64,000 nucleotides of DNA. Source: Halovulum marinum. Lineage in GTDB: Bacteria > Pseudomonadota > Alphaproteobacteria > Rhodobacterales > Rhodobacteraceae. Under the pieces are notes generated by a model. That model had not been told where the DNA came from, ran no database searches, and was given only the letters and a program-made list of their open reading frames with translations. A program made the position numbers and the translations under genes. This document shows, in pieces, positions 46,690-55,469 of the stretch (position 1 is its first letter; each line of letters begins with the position of its first letter). The DNA lies in contig NZ_WIND01000007.1 of assembly GCF_009697225.1 (NCBI RefSeq), positions 121,294 through 185,293 of the forward strand, given 5' to 3'.

Positions 46690-47544
46690 ATGACCCAGAA
46701 GATCGCCGTCCTGACCGCCGCCGGGCCGCTGCCGCGCGCCGATGTGGAAACCGCGCTCGCGCGCCTCGCGGCCGACCCGGCCGGGCTGAAGCCGCTGGGC
46801 GCCAGCGCCGCCGAGGTGGCGCTGCCCGCCGGCGCGGCCCCCGACATGGACGCGCTGCGCGAGGGCCTGTGCCTCGACGTCAACCTGGTGCCGGCCGAGG
46901 GCCGCGCCAAGCGCATCCTGATCGCCGACATGGACAGCACCATCATCGGCGTCGAGTGCATCGACGAGCTGGCGGATTTCGCCGGGGTCAAGCCGCAGGT
47001 GGCCGAGATCACCGAGCGCGCGATGCGCGGCGAGCTGGATTTCGAGCAGGCGATCGACGCCCGCGTCGGCCTGCTGAAGAACCTGTCCACCGGCGCGCTG
47101 CAGCAGTGCTACGACCAGCGCGTGCGGCTGAACCCCGGCGCGCGCGCGCTGGTGCAGGCGATGAACGCCGCCGGCGCGCGCACCGCGCTGGTGTCGGGCG
47201 GTTTCACCTTCTTCACGTCGCGGGTCGCCGCCGCCGCCGGGTTCGCCAGCAACCAGGCCAACGTGCTGGACGAGGCCGACGGCCGCCTGGCCGGCACCGT
47301 GCGCCGCCCGGTGCTGGGCCGCGAGGCCAAGGCCGCGGCGCTGCGCGCGCTGTGCGAAGAACTGGGCGTCGGGCCCGAGGCGGCGGTGGCGATCGGCGAC
47401 GGCGCCAACGATCTGGACATGATCCGGATGGCGGGTCTCGGCGTCGCCTACCGCGCCAAGCCGGCGCTGCGCGCCGAGGCCGACGCGGTGCTGGACCATT
47501 CCGACCTGACCGCGGTGCTGGCGCTGCAGGGCCTGACCGGGTGA
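46690..47544 (+). CDS. serB: Phosphoserine phosphatase
   Basis: A 284-aa HAD-family enzyme, last step of serine synthesis. An N-terminal ACT-like region of about 75 residues precedes motif I IADMDSTIIGVECIDELAD; further motifs are LVSGGFTFFTSRVA (II) and AIGDGANDLDMI (IV). ATG 46690 has a GGAAG site; a GTG at 46675 in the same frame is possible. Convergent with the PAS gene. Confidence 0.94.
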   Translation: MTQKIAVLTAAGPLPRADVETALARLAADPAGLKPLGASAAEVALPAGAAPDMDALREGLCLDVNLVPAEGRAKRILIADMDSTIIGVECIDELADFAGVKPQVAEITERAMRGELDFEQAIDARVGLLKNLSTGALQQCYDQRVRLNPGARALVQAMNAAGARTALVSGGFTFFTSRVAAAAGFASNQANVLDEADGRLAGTVRRPVLGREAKAAALRALCEELGVGPEAAVAIGDGANDLDMIRMAGLGVAYRAKPALRAEADAVLDHSDLTAVLALQGLTG

Positions 47545-47563
47545 GCGCGCCGGCGCCGCGCTC
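47543..47563. terminator. Short hairpin between convergent serB and PAS genes
   Basis: GAGCGCG and CGCGCTC form a perfect 7-base stem around a CCGGCGC loop, bridging the two stop codons. It could act on both strands. There is no T-run on either side. Confidence 0.4.
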
Positions 47564-48203
47564 AGCGCTCCGGCACGACCTTCAGATGGCCCCGGCGCGG
47601 TCGGCTGACCATCGGTGCGGGATTGTCGATCACCTCGCGCAGCGAGGGCGCGCCGCTGAATCCGGCCGCCGGCTCGGCGAAACCGGGCAGGGCGCCGGGC
47701 GCCTCGCCGTCGCCGGCGAAGCCGTGAACGACGGTGATGCGATGCGCCTCGATGCCGAAGTTGACCGGGGTGCGGACCGGGATGCGTTCGGTCACCGCGC
47801 AGCCCAGGATGCGGGTCACCTCGCCGAAGTCGCTGCGCAGCGGCAGCAGCAGCATCTGGCCGCGCATCGGCCGGCCCTGCGCGTCGGCCGCCAGCAGATC
47901 CAGCTCCAGCACCGCCGGCGCCGACAGCACCGCGGTGATGTGGCTGCGGAACGCCTCGCGGTGCGGCGAGTCGATCAGCGCCTCGGGCGGCATGCCGCGC
48001 ACCTCCATGCCCATCATCTCGCACAGCGCCAGGCCGCCCAGCCGGACCCGGATCTGGTCCGGCCCAAGCTGCTCGAGGATGAACATGTGCTCCAGCACGT
48101 CCTCGAACCGCCGGGGGTCCAGCTCGGAGCGGTAGGGGGCGATGCGATCGGCGCGAAGGTCTTCCCAATATGCGCGCAACTTGGTCAGAGCGTCAGTATT
48201 CAT
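47562..48203 (-). CDS. PAS-domain protein (PAS_5/DUF1457 type)
   Basis: A 213-aa protein. Residues about 1-150 match the alphaproteobacterial PAS_5 module (LRAYWEDLRADRIAPYRSELDP, ILEQLGPDQIRVRLGGLALCEMMGMEVRG, MLLLPLRS). The C-terminal third is a low-complexity tail rich in Pro, Ala and Gly, ending in basic RPRRGHLKVVPER. No output domain is present, so it may be a sensory or adaptor protein. The 209-base region upstream, shared with yicC, holds a CtrA-type box at 48354. Confidence 0.85.
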   Translation of the reverse strand: MNTDALTKLRAYWEDLRADRIAPYRSELDPRRFEDVLEHMFILEQLGPDQIRVRLGGLALCEMMGMEVRGMPPEALIDSPHREAFRSHITAVLSAPAVLELDLLAADAQGRPMRGQMLLLPLRSDFGEVTRILGCAVTERIPVRTPVNFGIEAHRITVVHGFAGDGEAPGALPGFAEPAAGFSGAPSLREVIDNPAPMVSRPRRGHLKVVPER

Positions 48204-48353
48204 GTCGTCTGAATGCCTTGTTTACTGTTCTACCGCCCTTCAGCGCTTTCGGACCACGCGATACGCCGCCGTCCCGATCCGAGGGCACATCCGGATACTC
48301 ATCGGATGCAGCTCAAATTCTAAGACAGTTTTAAGCATTTGCAACGAGTCGCG

Positions 48354-48368
48354 TTAAGGATTGCTTAA
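48354..48368. promoter_or_regulatory. CtrA-type binding box
   Basis: TTAAGGATTGCTTAA fits TTAA-N7-TTAA, the consensus for the cell-cycle regulator CtrA. It lies 45 bases upstream of the yicC ATG and 151 bases from the divergent PAS gene start, in an unusually AT-rich stretch. The flanking GTTAAG/CTTAAC also forms a 6-base inverted repeat. The call rests on sequence match only. Confidence 0.55.
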
Positions 48369-48412
48369 CGGAGGCGGGGCAGGCACAAACGGCGCGCGAC
48401 AAAGGGGGGCAG

Positions 48413-49306
48413 ATGGCGCTCAGATCGATGACCGGTTTCGCCGCGCATGGCGGACAGACCGAGGCCGCCGAATGGCAGTGGGAGGCACGCAGCGTCAACG
48501 CCCGCGGTCTGGACCTGCGCGTGCGCCTGCCCGACGGGCTGGACGCGCTGGAGCCGAAGCTGCGCGCCGCGGCGCAGGCGCGGCTGACCCGCGGCAGCGT
48601 CCAGGTGTCGCTGCGGGTGACGCAGTCCGAGGGCGCCGCCGCGCTGCAGCTCGACGAGGCGGTGCTGGACCGCGCGCTGCAGGCCGCGGCCCAGGTCGCC
48701 CGCGCCGCCGAGCGTGCCGGGGTGGCGCTTGCCCCGGTATCGACCGGCGAGGTGCTGGGGCTGCGCGGGGTGATCGATCCGGGCCGCGCCCCCGACCGCA
48801 TGGGCGCGTTGGCCGAGGCGATCGGCGCCGACATTCCGGCGCTGTTCGCCGCGCTCGACACCGCCCGCGCCGCCGAGGGCCGCGCGCTGGAGGCGGTGCT
48901 GGGCCAGCAGATCGACACCGTCGAGACGCTGGTCGCCCGCGCCCGCGAGACCGCCGAGGCCCGCGCCGCGCGCCAGGGCGCGCTGCTGCGGGGCCGCGTC
49001 GCGACGCTGCTGGCGTCGCAGGACCGGATCGACGAGGACCGGCTGGCGCAGGAACTGGCGCTGCTGGCGGTCAAGGCCGACATCACCGAGGAACTGGACC
49101 GGCTGACCGGCCATGTCGCCGCCGCCCGCGCGCTGCTGGACGAGGCCGGCGCGGTGGGCCGCAAGCTCGACTTCCTGTGCCAGGAATTCAATCGCGAGGC
49201 GAACACCCTGTGCTCCAAGGCGCAGGACGGTGCGCTGACCGCGATCGGGCTGGAGCTGAAGGTGGTGATCGACCAGATGCGCGAACAGTGCCAGAACGTG
49301 GAGTGA
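48413..49306 (+). CDS. yicC: YicC/YloC-family endoribonuclease
   Basis: A 297-aa protein. The YicC N-terminus [11 protein letters not shown], the [15 protein letters not shown] stretch and the C-terminal [15 protein letters not shown] and [13 protein letters not shown] are family hallmarks. YicC proteins have RNA-cleaving activity and affect stationary-phase survival. It is next to gmk, the usual arrangement in bacteria, ending 7 bases before its GTG. Confidence 0.93.
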   Translation: MALRSMTGFAAHGGQTEAAEWQWEARSVNARGLDLRVRLPDGLDALEPKLRAAAQARLTRGSVQVSLRVTQSEGAAALQLDEAVLDRALQAAAQVARAAERAGVALAPVSTGEVLGLRGVIDPGRAPDRMGALAEAIGADIPALFAALDTARAAEGRALEAVLGQQIDTVETLVARARETAEARAARQGALLRGRVATLLASQDRIDEDRLAQELALLAVKADITEELDRLTGHVAAARALLDEAGAVGRKLDFLCQEFNREANTLCSKAQDGALTAIGLELKVVIDQMREQCQNVE

Positions 49307-49313
49307 TCCGCCC

Positions 49314-50018
49314 GTGACCCCGCCCGTGACCCCGCCCGAGCGCACGACCCCCAAGACCGCCGCCCAGCCCCGGACAGCCGCGCGGCGCGGGCTGCTGATC
49401 ATCCTTTCGTCGCCCTCGGGCGCGGGCAAGTCGACGCTGTCGCGCCGGCTGCGCGACTGGGACCCCGAGGTTACCTTCTCGGTCTCGGCCACCACCCGCA
49501 AACCGCGCCCGGGCGAGGTCGACGGCAAGGACTACCACTTCCTGACCGAGGCGGCGTTCCGCCAGCAGGTTTCCGAGGGCGGGATGCTGGAACACGCGCG
49601 CGTGTTCGGCAACCATTACGGCTCGCCGCGCGGCCCGGTCGAGGACGCGGTGAACGCCGGGCGGGACGTTCTGTTCGACATCGACTGGCAGGGCGGGCAG
49701 CAGATCCGCAACAGCGCGCTGGGGCGGCTGGTGGTGTCGATCTTCCTGCTGCCGCCGTCGATCGCCGAGCTGGAGGCGCGGCTGCGCGCCCGCGGCCAGG
49801 ACGACGACGCGGTGATCGCCGACCGGATGCGCAAGAGCCGCGACGAGATCAGCCACTGGGCCGAGTACGATTACGTGTTCGTCAACGACGATCTCGACGC
49901 CTGCGAGCGCCAGCTGCGCGCGGTGATCTCGGTCGAGCGGCAGCGGCGCGAATGCGTGCCGGGGCTGGTCGGCCACGTGCAGGCGCTGAACGAGGAATTC
50001 GACCGCCGCGAAGGCTGA
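49314..50018 (+). CDS. gmk: Guanylate kinase
   Basis: A 234-aa kinase that phosphorylates GMP to GDP. P-loop [18 protein letters not shown]-binding [14 protein letters not shown] and the lid region [13 protein letters not shown] are present. The start is ambiguous: GTGs at 49314 and 49326 lie in two 12-base tandem repeats (CCGCCCGTGACC), so either codon, in the same frame, is possible. Cytoplasmic; essential in most bacteria. Confidence 0.95.
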   Translation: MTPPVTPPERTTPKTAAQPRTAARRGLLIILSSPSGAGKSTLSRRLRDWDPEVTFSVSATTRKPRPGEVDGKDYHFLTEAAFRQQVSEGGMLEHARVFGNHYGSPRGPVEDAVNAGRDVLFDIDWQGGQQIRNSALGRLVVSIFLLPPSIAELEARLRARGQDDDAVIADRMRKSRDEISHWAEYDYVFVNDDLDACERQLRAVISVERQRRECVPGLVGHVQALNEEFDRREG

Positions 50019-50030
50019 AGGAGGATTGCC

Positions 50031-50573
50031 GTGACCGGACTCTACGATCTCGAGGGCGTCAGCCCGCACCTGCCCGAGGACGGCGACGTCTGGGTCGCCC
50101 CCGGCGCCGCGGTGATCGGCGACGTGGTGATGGAAAGCGGCAGCTCGGTGTGGTTCAACGCCGTGCTGCGCGGCGACAACGAGCGGATCCGCCTCGGCGC
50201 CGGCTCGAACATCCAGGAATGCTCGGTGCTGCACACCGATCCGGGCTTTCCGCTGACCATCGGCGCGAACTGCACCATCGGCCACCGCGCCATCCTGCAC
50301 GGCTGCACAGTCGGCGACGGCGCGTTGATCGGCATGGGCGCGACGGTGCTGAACGGCGCGGTGATCGGCGCCGGCAGCCTGATCGGCGCCGGCGCACTGA
50401 TCACCGAGGGCAAGATCATCCCGCCCGGCAGCCTGGTGATGGGCGCGCCCGGCAAGGTCGTGCGCGAGCTGGACGCGGCGGCGCGGCAGGGGCTGCTGGA
50501 CTCGGCCGGGAAATACCGGCAGAACATGCGCCGGTTCCGCGCCGGGATGACGCCGGCGATGCTGCGGGCGTGA
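50031..50573 (+). CDS. Gamma-carbonic anhydrase-like hexapeptide protein
   Basis: A 180-aa left-handed beta-helix protein. Hexapeptide repeats run through residues about 20-130, with the metal His in [17 protein letters not shown] and similar strands (three His expected). Signature strands are [15 protein letters not shown] and [11 protein letters not shown]. Bacterial members (YrdA/PaaY) show carbonic anhydrase activity in some cases. The GTG at 50031 follows GGAGGA. Confidence 0.88.
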   Translation: MTGLYDLEGVSPHLPEDGDVWVAPGAAVIGDVVMESGSSVWFNAVLRGDNERIRLGAGSNIQECSVLHTDPGFPLTIGANCTIGHRAILHGCTVGDGALIGMGATVLNGAVIGAGSLIGAGALITEGKIIPPGSLVMGAPGKVVRELDAAARQGLLDSAGKYRQNMRRFRAGMTPAMLRA

Positions 50574-50656
50574 GCGCCGCAGGCATCGCGCGGCAGTGGC
50601 GGTGCGGTCGGCGGGTCCGGTCGACGCCACGCGCGCGGCGCGCCGCGGCGGTGCAG

Positions 50657-51295
50657 TCAGGCCGGCAGGCCCGCCACCTCCAGCGACAGCCCGTCGTCGC
50701 GCATCTGGCGGCGCAGCACGACGCCGTGATCGGCCAGCATCTGGCCCATCAGCAGGAACTGCACCTCGGCCGGGGCCAGGTGCGGCGGCGGCGGGTGGCC
50801 TGCGGCCACCGCCCACAACGACTCGATGTCGCGCAGCCGCGGCGCGGCGGTGTCGATGCGGAAGCGGCGCTCGTCGGCCGCCACCTGCACGTCGCCGCCC
50901 AGCGGCAGCGCCGCCTCCTGGCACAGCAGCGCCAGCAGCAGCAGCTTGGCGGTGTGCCGCGGCAACTGCGGGCCGCCGGCGGCGATGGCGATCCGGGTGC
51001 GCCCGCCGCCCAGCATCGCGTCGACGCCGGCGCGCAGGTCGGCGACCGGCACCCGGGTGCCCGGCGGCGCCGCGCCGAAGGCGATGCGGAAGCAGCGCAG
51101 CCGCGCCGACGCCGAATTGACACTGTCGCCGATCAGGCCAAGTTCCGGCGAGCCGGCGCCGGTGGTCTCGGCCAGCAGTTCGACGCCGTTCGAGATCGCG
51201 CCGATCGGGCTGATCAGGTCGTGGCAGATGCGGGTGCTGACCAGCGCCGAGACGTCGGCGCCGCTGAGGGCGCCGTTGAGGCCGGGGCGGCTCAT
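50657..51295 (-). CDS. chpT: ChpT-type histidine phosphotransferase
   Basis: A 212-aa protein that in alphaproteobacteria passes phosphate from the CckA kinase to CtrA and CpdR. The helix STRICHDLISPIGAISNGVE carries the phosphorylated His25. GELGLIGDSVNSASARLRCFR-like residues form the second helix of the DHp fold, followed by a degenerate ATPase-like domain. It is encoded divergently from a DUF3553 gene. A CtrA-type box lies nearby at 51530. Confidence 0.9.
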   Translation of the reverse strand: MSRPGLNGALSGADVSALVSTRICHDLISPIGAISNGVELLAETTGAGSPELGLIGDSVNSASARLRCFRIAFGAAPPGTRVPVADLRAGVDAMLGGGRTRIAIAAGGPQLPRHTAKLLLLALLCQEAALPLGGDVQVAADERRFRIDTAAPRLRDIESLWAVAAGHPPPPHLAPAEVQFLLMGQMLADHGVVLRRQMRDDGLSLEVAGLPA

Positions 51296-51324
51296 CCGCG
51301 GCCCCGCCGCACCGAGGAGGCGGC

Positions 51325-51507
51325 ATGAACCAGTTTCTGGAACCCGGCATGCTGGTCCGTCATCCGGACCGTCCGGACTGGGGGCTGGGCCAGGTGCAGT
51401 CGGTCATCGGCGACCGGATAACGGTGAACTTCGAGCATGTGGGCAAAATCGTGATCAATGGACGGAACGTGGTCCTGCTGCCCGAGACTGACCCGAACGC
51501 GGGTTGA
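51325..51507 (+). CDS. DUF3553 small protein
   Basis: A 60-aa protein of a family of unknown function. FLEPGMLVRHPDRPDWGLGQVQS and VNFEHVGKIVING are its defining stretches, resembling an SH3-like or KOW-like small barrel. A GAGGAG site precedes the ATG. It starts 30 bases from the divergent chpT gene, a conserved neighbourhood I have seen in related genomes. Confidence 0.88.
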   Translation: MNQFLEPGMLVRHPDRPDWGLGQVQSVIGDRITVNFEHVGKIVINGRNVVLLPETDPNAG

Positions 51508-51529
51508 GGTCAATGATCGCTCAACAACC

Positions 51530-51544
51530 TTAACGAGACATTAA
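51530..51544. promoter_or_regulatory. CtrA-type binding box near chpT
   Basis: TTAACGAGACATTAA fits TTAA-N7-TTAA, with the fuller TTAAC-N6-TTAAC half-site spacing. It lies 23 bases after the DUF3553 stop and 152 bases upstream of the olsB ATG. It could regulate olsB or be a distal site for chpT. Sequence match only. Confidence 0.55.
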
Positions 51545-51695
51545 CGACCCGCGCGGCGTCGGCGGGCACAGCGGTTGCCTCGCGTCCGGCTGTCGCATAT
51601 GCACGGGAACGCGCGCGCGCCGGTGTGGCGCTGGTATGGACCGGGCGCGCGTCTCCGCCGCCGCGGAGCCGAGACGCGTTGACCGGGAAGGGCAG

Positions 51696-52481
51696 ATGGA
51701 ACTCGACGCAAGCCGTTTCGACATCAGGCTGGCCGCAAACGACGCCGAGGTCGCGGCGGCACAGCGCCTGCGCTATCGCGTCTTCGTCGAGGAAATGGGC
51801 GCGCCCGCCGCCGACGCCGACCACGCCCGGCGGCTGGAGAAGGACCGGTTCGATCCGCATTTCGACCACCTGATCATGATCGACCGGCAGCGCGCGGCGG
51901 ACGATCCGCTGGACCGGGTGGTGGGGGTCTACCGGCTGCTGCCGGGCGAGCGTGCGCGCCAGGCCGGCGGGTTCTACGGCGCGTCCGAATACGATCTGAG
52001 CCCGCTCGAGGCACAGCCGCGCCGGACGCTGGAGCTGGGCCGCTCCTGCGTCGCCGCGGACTACCGCGGCAGCGCCGCGATGCACCTGATGTGGACCGCG
52101 CTGGCGCGCTACGTGACCGAGCGCGAGATCGAGATCCTGTTCGGCGTCGCCTCGTTCCACGGCACCGACCCCGAGGCGGTGGCGCCGGCGCTCAGCTATC
52201 TGCACCACCGTCACCTGGCGCCGCCCGACCTGCGGGTGCGGGCGCAGCCCGAGGGCTTCGTGGCGATGGACCGGCTGCCGCCGGCGGCGCTGGATGCGCG
52301 CGCGGCGGTGCGGCAGATCCCGAACCTGATCAAGGCCTACCTGCGGCTGGGCGGCTTCGTCGGCGAGGGCGCCTTCGTCGATCGCGACTTCAACACCATC
52401 GACGTCTGCCTGCTGATGGACACCGCGCGCATGGTCGGCAAGTACAAGACCCTCTACGCCGGCGGCGCGCACGCGGCATGA
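51696..52481 (+). CDS. olsB: Ornithine acyl-ACP N-acyltransferase
   Basis: A 261-aa GNAT-like acyltransferase that makes lyso-ornithine lipid, a phosphorus-free membrane lipid. Typical stretches are AAQRLRYRVFVEEMG, VVGVYRLLPGE, LELGRSCVAADYRGSAAMHLMW and FGVASFHGTDPE, ending in GGFVGEGAFVDRDFNTIDVCLLMD. ATG 51696 was preferred over the longer frame from 51636. It overlaps olsA by 4 bases. Confidence 0.93.
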   Translation: MELDASRFDIRLAANDAEVAAAQRLRYRVFVEEMGAPAADADHARRLEKDRFDPHFDHLIMIDRQRAADDPLDRVVGVYRLLPGERARQAGGFYGASEYDLSPLEAQPRRTLELGRSCVAADYRGSAAMHLMWTALARYVTEREIEILFGVASFHGTDPEAVAPALSYLHHRHLAPPDLRVRAQPEGFVAMDRLPPAALDARAAVRQIPNLIKAYLRLGGFVGEGAFVDRDFNTIDVCLLMDTARMVGKYKTLYAGGAHAA

Positions 52482-53320
52482 GCGTGACCTGGAACCAGGC
52501 CGAGCCGCCGCCGCTGCGCCGGCCGCGCGCGGCCGAGCGGCTGCGCATGGCGCTGCGGCTGCTGGCGCTGTTCGCCGTGACCTATGCCGGCATCGTGTTC
52601 GTGGTGCTGTTCAACCTGCTCGAGCGGCTGGCGCCGCTGGGCGTGGCGCACCGGATCACCTGCCTGTGGGGACGGATCTGCCTGTCGCTGTGCGGCGTGC
52701 GGGTGCGGCGCGTCGGCCGGCCGATGACGCACCGCGGCGCGGTGGTGGCGAACCACGCCGGCTGGATCGACATCTTCGCGCTGCTGGCGGCGGACCGGGT
52801 CTACTTCGTCTCCAAGGCCGAGGTCGCCGGCTGGCCGCTGGTGGGCTGGCTGTCACGGCAGATCGGCACCGTCTACATCGACCGGCGGCGCACCGCGGCG
52901 CGGCGGCAGCGCGACCAGCTGGCCGAGCGGCTGCTGGCCGGCGACCGGCTGGCGTTCTTCCCCGAGGGTACCTCGAGCGACGGGCGCCGGGTGCTGCCGT
53001 TCCGCTCGACGATCTTCGCCGCGTTCGAGACGCCCGCGTTGCGCAAGGCGCTGTGGGTACAGCCGGTGACGCTGGTCTACCACCCGGCGCCGGACCTGCC
53101 GCGCAGCTTCTACGGCTGGTGGGGCGAGATGGGGCTGAAGGAGCATCTGACGGCGGTGTTCGCGCTGTCGCGCGGCGCCGAGGTCGAGGTGATCCACCAC
53201 GCGCCGCTGCGTGTCGACGCCTATCCCGACCGCAAGGCGCTGGCGCGCGCCTGCGAGGCGGCGGTGCGCCGCGGCATGGAGCAGGCGCTGGCCCGCGCCG
53301 GCGAGGCGCTGCCCGGCTGA
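52478..53320 (+). CDS. olsA: Lyso-ornithine lipid O-acyltransferase (PlsC family)
   Basis: A 280-aa membrane acyltransferase. After one N-terminal hydrophobic segment the HX4D motif NHAGWID and the glycerol-3-phosphate acyltransferase motif FFPEGTSSDGRRVLPFRS are visible. It completes ornithine lipid from the OlsB product. It could also act as a 1-acylglycerol-3-phosphate acyltransferase, but the ATGA overlap with olsB favours OlsA. The 160 bases after it show no gene. Confidence 0.9.
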   Translation: MSVTWNQAEPPPLRRPRAAERLRMALRLLALFAVTYAGIVFVVLFNLLERLAPLGVAHRITCLWGRICLSLCGVRVRRVGRPMTHRGAVVANHAGWIDIFALLAADRVYFVSKAEVAGWPLVGWLSRQIGTVYIDRRRTAARRQRDQLAERLLAGDRLAFFPEGTSSDGRRVLPFRSTIFAAFETPALRKALWVQPVTLVYHPAPDLPRSFYGWWGEMGLKEHLTAVFALSRGAEVEVIHHAPLRVDAYPDRKALARACEAAVRRGMEQALARAGEALPG

Positions 53321-53480
53321 TCCGGCGGCGGCGCTGGCGCGCCAGGTCGCTTCTCCCCGGTTCCGCCGTGCGGCGCAACCGGGGCCCCGCCGCCGGTTGC
53401 CGTCGCCCGCCCGGTGCGCCATGCGCCGGCGAGCGGGCCGGGCCGTGCCCGACGGGCGAGCCCCGCAGCGGCGGCCGGCG

Positions 53481-54110
53481 TCAGTCGCCGAAATGCGCCG
53501 CCAGCCGCCGGACCGCCGCCAGCGGGCCGTCGGCGGCGGCCCAGACCTCCTGCCCGAGGCACAGGAAGTCCGCGTGCGGCGCGACCGCGTCCAGCGCCGC
53601 CTCGGTCAGCCCGCCCTCGGCGACCGCCGGCACCTCGATCATCTCGGCCCACCAGGCGAACAGCTCCGGCGCGGCGGCGCTGCCGTCGCCCAGCGTCTCG
53701 GAGGGCGTCACCGGGCCGAAGGCGACATAGTCGGCGCCGATCTCGCCGGCGGTCATCGCCGCGTGGCGCGAGGTGCCGCAGAAGGCGCCGACGATGGCGT
53801 CCTTGCCCAGCGCCTTGCGCACCTCGCGCACCCGGCGCGCGCCGTCGGTCAGGTGCACCCCGTCCAGGCCCAGGCGTTCGGCCAGCCGGTGGTGGTCGTC
53901 GATCACCACCGGGATGTCGCGCGCGTGACCGAAGGCGCGCAGCAGGTCGCCGGCGCGGCCGAGCACATCCTCGTCGCGGCTGGCCAGCGCCAGCCGCAGG
54001 CAGGCCGGCGGCACCGCGTCGCAGACCTGCGCCAGCAGGTCGGGAAAGCTCGACAGGTCGAACTGCGGCGGCGTCGTCAGATACAGCTTCGGCGGCTCGG
54101 CGTCGGACAT
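53481..54110 (-). CDS. Thiamine-phosphate-synthase-like protein
   Basis: A 209-aa TIM-barrel protein of the ThiE/TenI superfamily. The start PKLYLTTPP, the VVIDDHHRLAERLGLDGVHLTDG strand, and IGADYVAFGPVTPSETLG and VPAVAEGGLTEA are family strands. The SxH motif of true ThiE is altered (AFCGTSRHAAM) and the TxTK phosphate segment is not typical, so it may not be the thiamine enzyme. ATG 54110. It lies downstream of the broken cupin on the same strand. Confidence 0.85.
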   Translation of the reverse strand: MSDAEPPKLYLTTPPQFDLSSFPDLLAQVCDAVPPACLRLALASRDEDVLGRAGDLLRAFGHARDIPVVIDDHHRLAERLGLDGVHLTDGARRVREVRKALGKDAIVGAFCGTSRHAAMTAGEIGADYVAFGPVTPSETLGDGSAAAPELFAWWAEMIEVPAVAEGGLTEAALDAVAPHADFLCLGQEVWAAADGPLAAVRRLAAHFGD

Positions 54111-54204
54111 GGCGCATCCCTTCTTCTGAACGGACCGTTCATATCGCCGGGCCCGGCCCGGGTCCAGCGCGGGCGTGCCGGCGGCGGCGAAACCTTGCGG
54201 GCGG

Positions 54205-54628
54205 GAGGAGGGCGCGATCCGGCGGTCCGCGGGGGGGGGCCTGGCGGCCTGTCGCGGACTGCGGGCTTGGGCGCCGGGCGCGACCGGCGCATCCGGCCGG
54301 CGTCCATGCGCCGGGGCTTCGCGCCGCCTGCCACCAGCCGGGCGGCACGGCCCGATCCGGGGCCCGGCAGGTGCGTCTCCGGCGGCGCGGCGCTGCCGGA
54401 CGCCATCTCCAGGCGCAGCGCGCTGCCGGCGTGGAAGTGCCCGGCCTCGGCGCTGTCCAGCCGGGGCCAGTGCGACCGCTGCCCGGCCTCGAGCAGGTGG
54501 TAGATCGGCAGGCCCGCCGGCCGCGTGCCGGGCGCCGCCGCGGCGCGCCAGCTCTCGCGGTGCCAGCCGCCCTCGGGGTGCGGCGCCGGCTCCGGTTTCC
54601 GCCGGTCGATGAGCTCGCGCGTGTCCAT
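54205..54628 (-). pseudogene. Frameshifted DUF985 cupin
   Basis: From ATG 54628 the frame reads ELIDRRKPEPAPHPEGGWHRE and continues to IYHLLEAGQRSHWPRLDSAEAGHFHAGSALRLEM, the N-terminal half of a DUF985 cupin. After about 54340 the family match moves to a second frame (PPGWWQAARSPGAWT) and then to a third (PVAPGAQARS), so at least two frameshifts are needed. A run of nine G at 54231-54239 lies in the damaged part. Either the gene is dead or the sequence has indel errors in this very GC-rich stretch. Confidence 0.7.
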
Positions 54629-54720
54629 GCGCCGGCCTCATGCCGCGGCGAAATCGACTCGGAACCGGCTTGCGTCCCGGTCGTTGGGTGGTGACGCAAC
54701 AATCTTACGAAAGGTCACAG

Positions 54721-55233
54721 ATGAACCGTATTGCCGTTTCCGCCGCCGCGATGATGCTTGCCGCCGCGCCCGTTCTGGCCGACAGCCACGATCTGGGCGA
54801 GAACCTCGAGAACGCGGCCGAAAGCGCCGTGAACAGCGCGCAGAACACCGCCGAGAATGCCGAGACCATGGCCGAGAATGCCGCCGGGATGACCGACGCC
54901 GAACTGATCCGCACCCGCGACATCACCGGCGGCGAGGTCTATTCGCTGGCCGAGGGCGAGGTCTGGGACGAGACCTCCCGCTTCAACGCCGTCGGCGACG
55001 GCTGGAACGATATCGGCGAGATCGAGGACATCGTGCTGTCGCGCGACGGTCAGCTGAAGGGCGTCGTCGCCGAGATCGGCGGCTTTCTGGACATCGCCGA
55101 CAAGCACGTGATGCTCGAGGTCACCGACATGCAGCTGGTCCCGGTGGACGACAGGGAGTACGCCATCGTCACCCGCATGACCGAGGAAGAGCTGGAGCAG
55201 CTTCCGGAAATGGACGAAGGCTTCTGGGAGTAA
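54721..55233 (+). CDS. Exported PRC-barrel protein
   Basis: A 170-aa protein with a signal peptide (MNRIAVSAAAMMLAAAPVLA) followed by a low-complexity acidic stretch of Asn/Ala/Glu repeats (ENAAESAVNSAQNTAENAET). A PRC-barrel (about residues 60-165) with GEVYSLAEGEVWDE, NDIGEIEDIVLSRDGQLKG and VVAEIGGFLDIADKHVML follows. PRC-barrel proteins occur in photosynthetic reaction centres and as envelope stress proteins; the exported form suggests the latter. A GAAAGG site precedes the ATG. The gene ends at a textbook terminator. Confidence 0.85.
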   Translation: MNRIAVSAAAMMLAAAPVLADSHDLGENLENAAESAVNSAQNTAENAETMAENAAGMTDAELIRTRDITGGEVYSLAEGEVWDETSRFNAVGDGWNDIGEIEDIVLSRDGQLKGVVAEIGGFLDIADKHVMLEVTDMQLVPVDDREYAIVTRMTEEELEQLPEMDEGFWE

Positions 55234-55274
55234 CCTGACCAGAGTGCCCCGCTTGAACTAAGTGCTTCTGATCT

Positions 55275-55312
55275 GCCCCGCCGGGATCGCCCGGCGGGGC
55301 ATTTCGTTGTTT
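55275..55312 (+). terminator. Intrinsic terminator after the PRC-barrel gene
   Basis: GCCCCGCCGGG and CCCGGCGGGGC form a perfect 11-base stem around ATCG, followed by ATTTCGTTGTTT. It lies 42 bases after the stop and also marks the right boundary before the lower-GC region that starts near 55310. Confidence 0.85.
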
Positions 55313-55469
55313 ACGTAGGTCCGCGATGGGGGCGACGGTTCTATGGCTTCTTCCGTGAAGCGTGCGCTGCGCGAATGCCCGGCCTATCCGGCAGTTCAGA
55401 GATGGTTGTTTTCGCTAACGGCCATCTCGCTGGGTTCGAGTGACGTGCTCGGCGGTATTCGGCAGAGCC

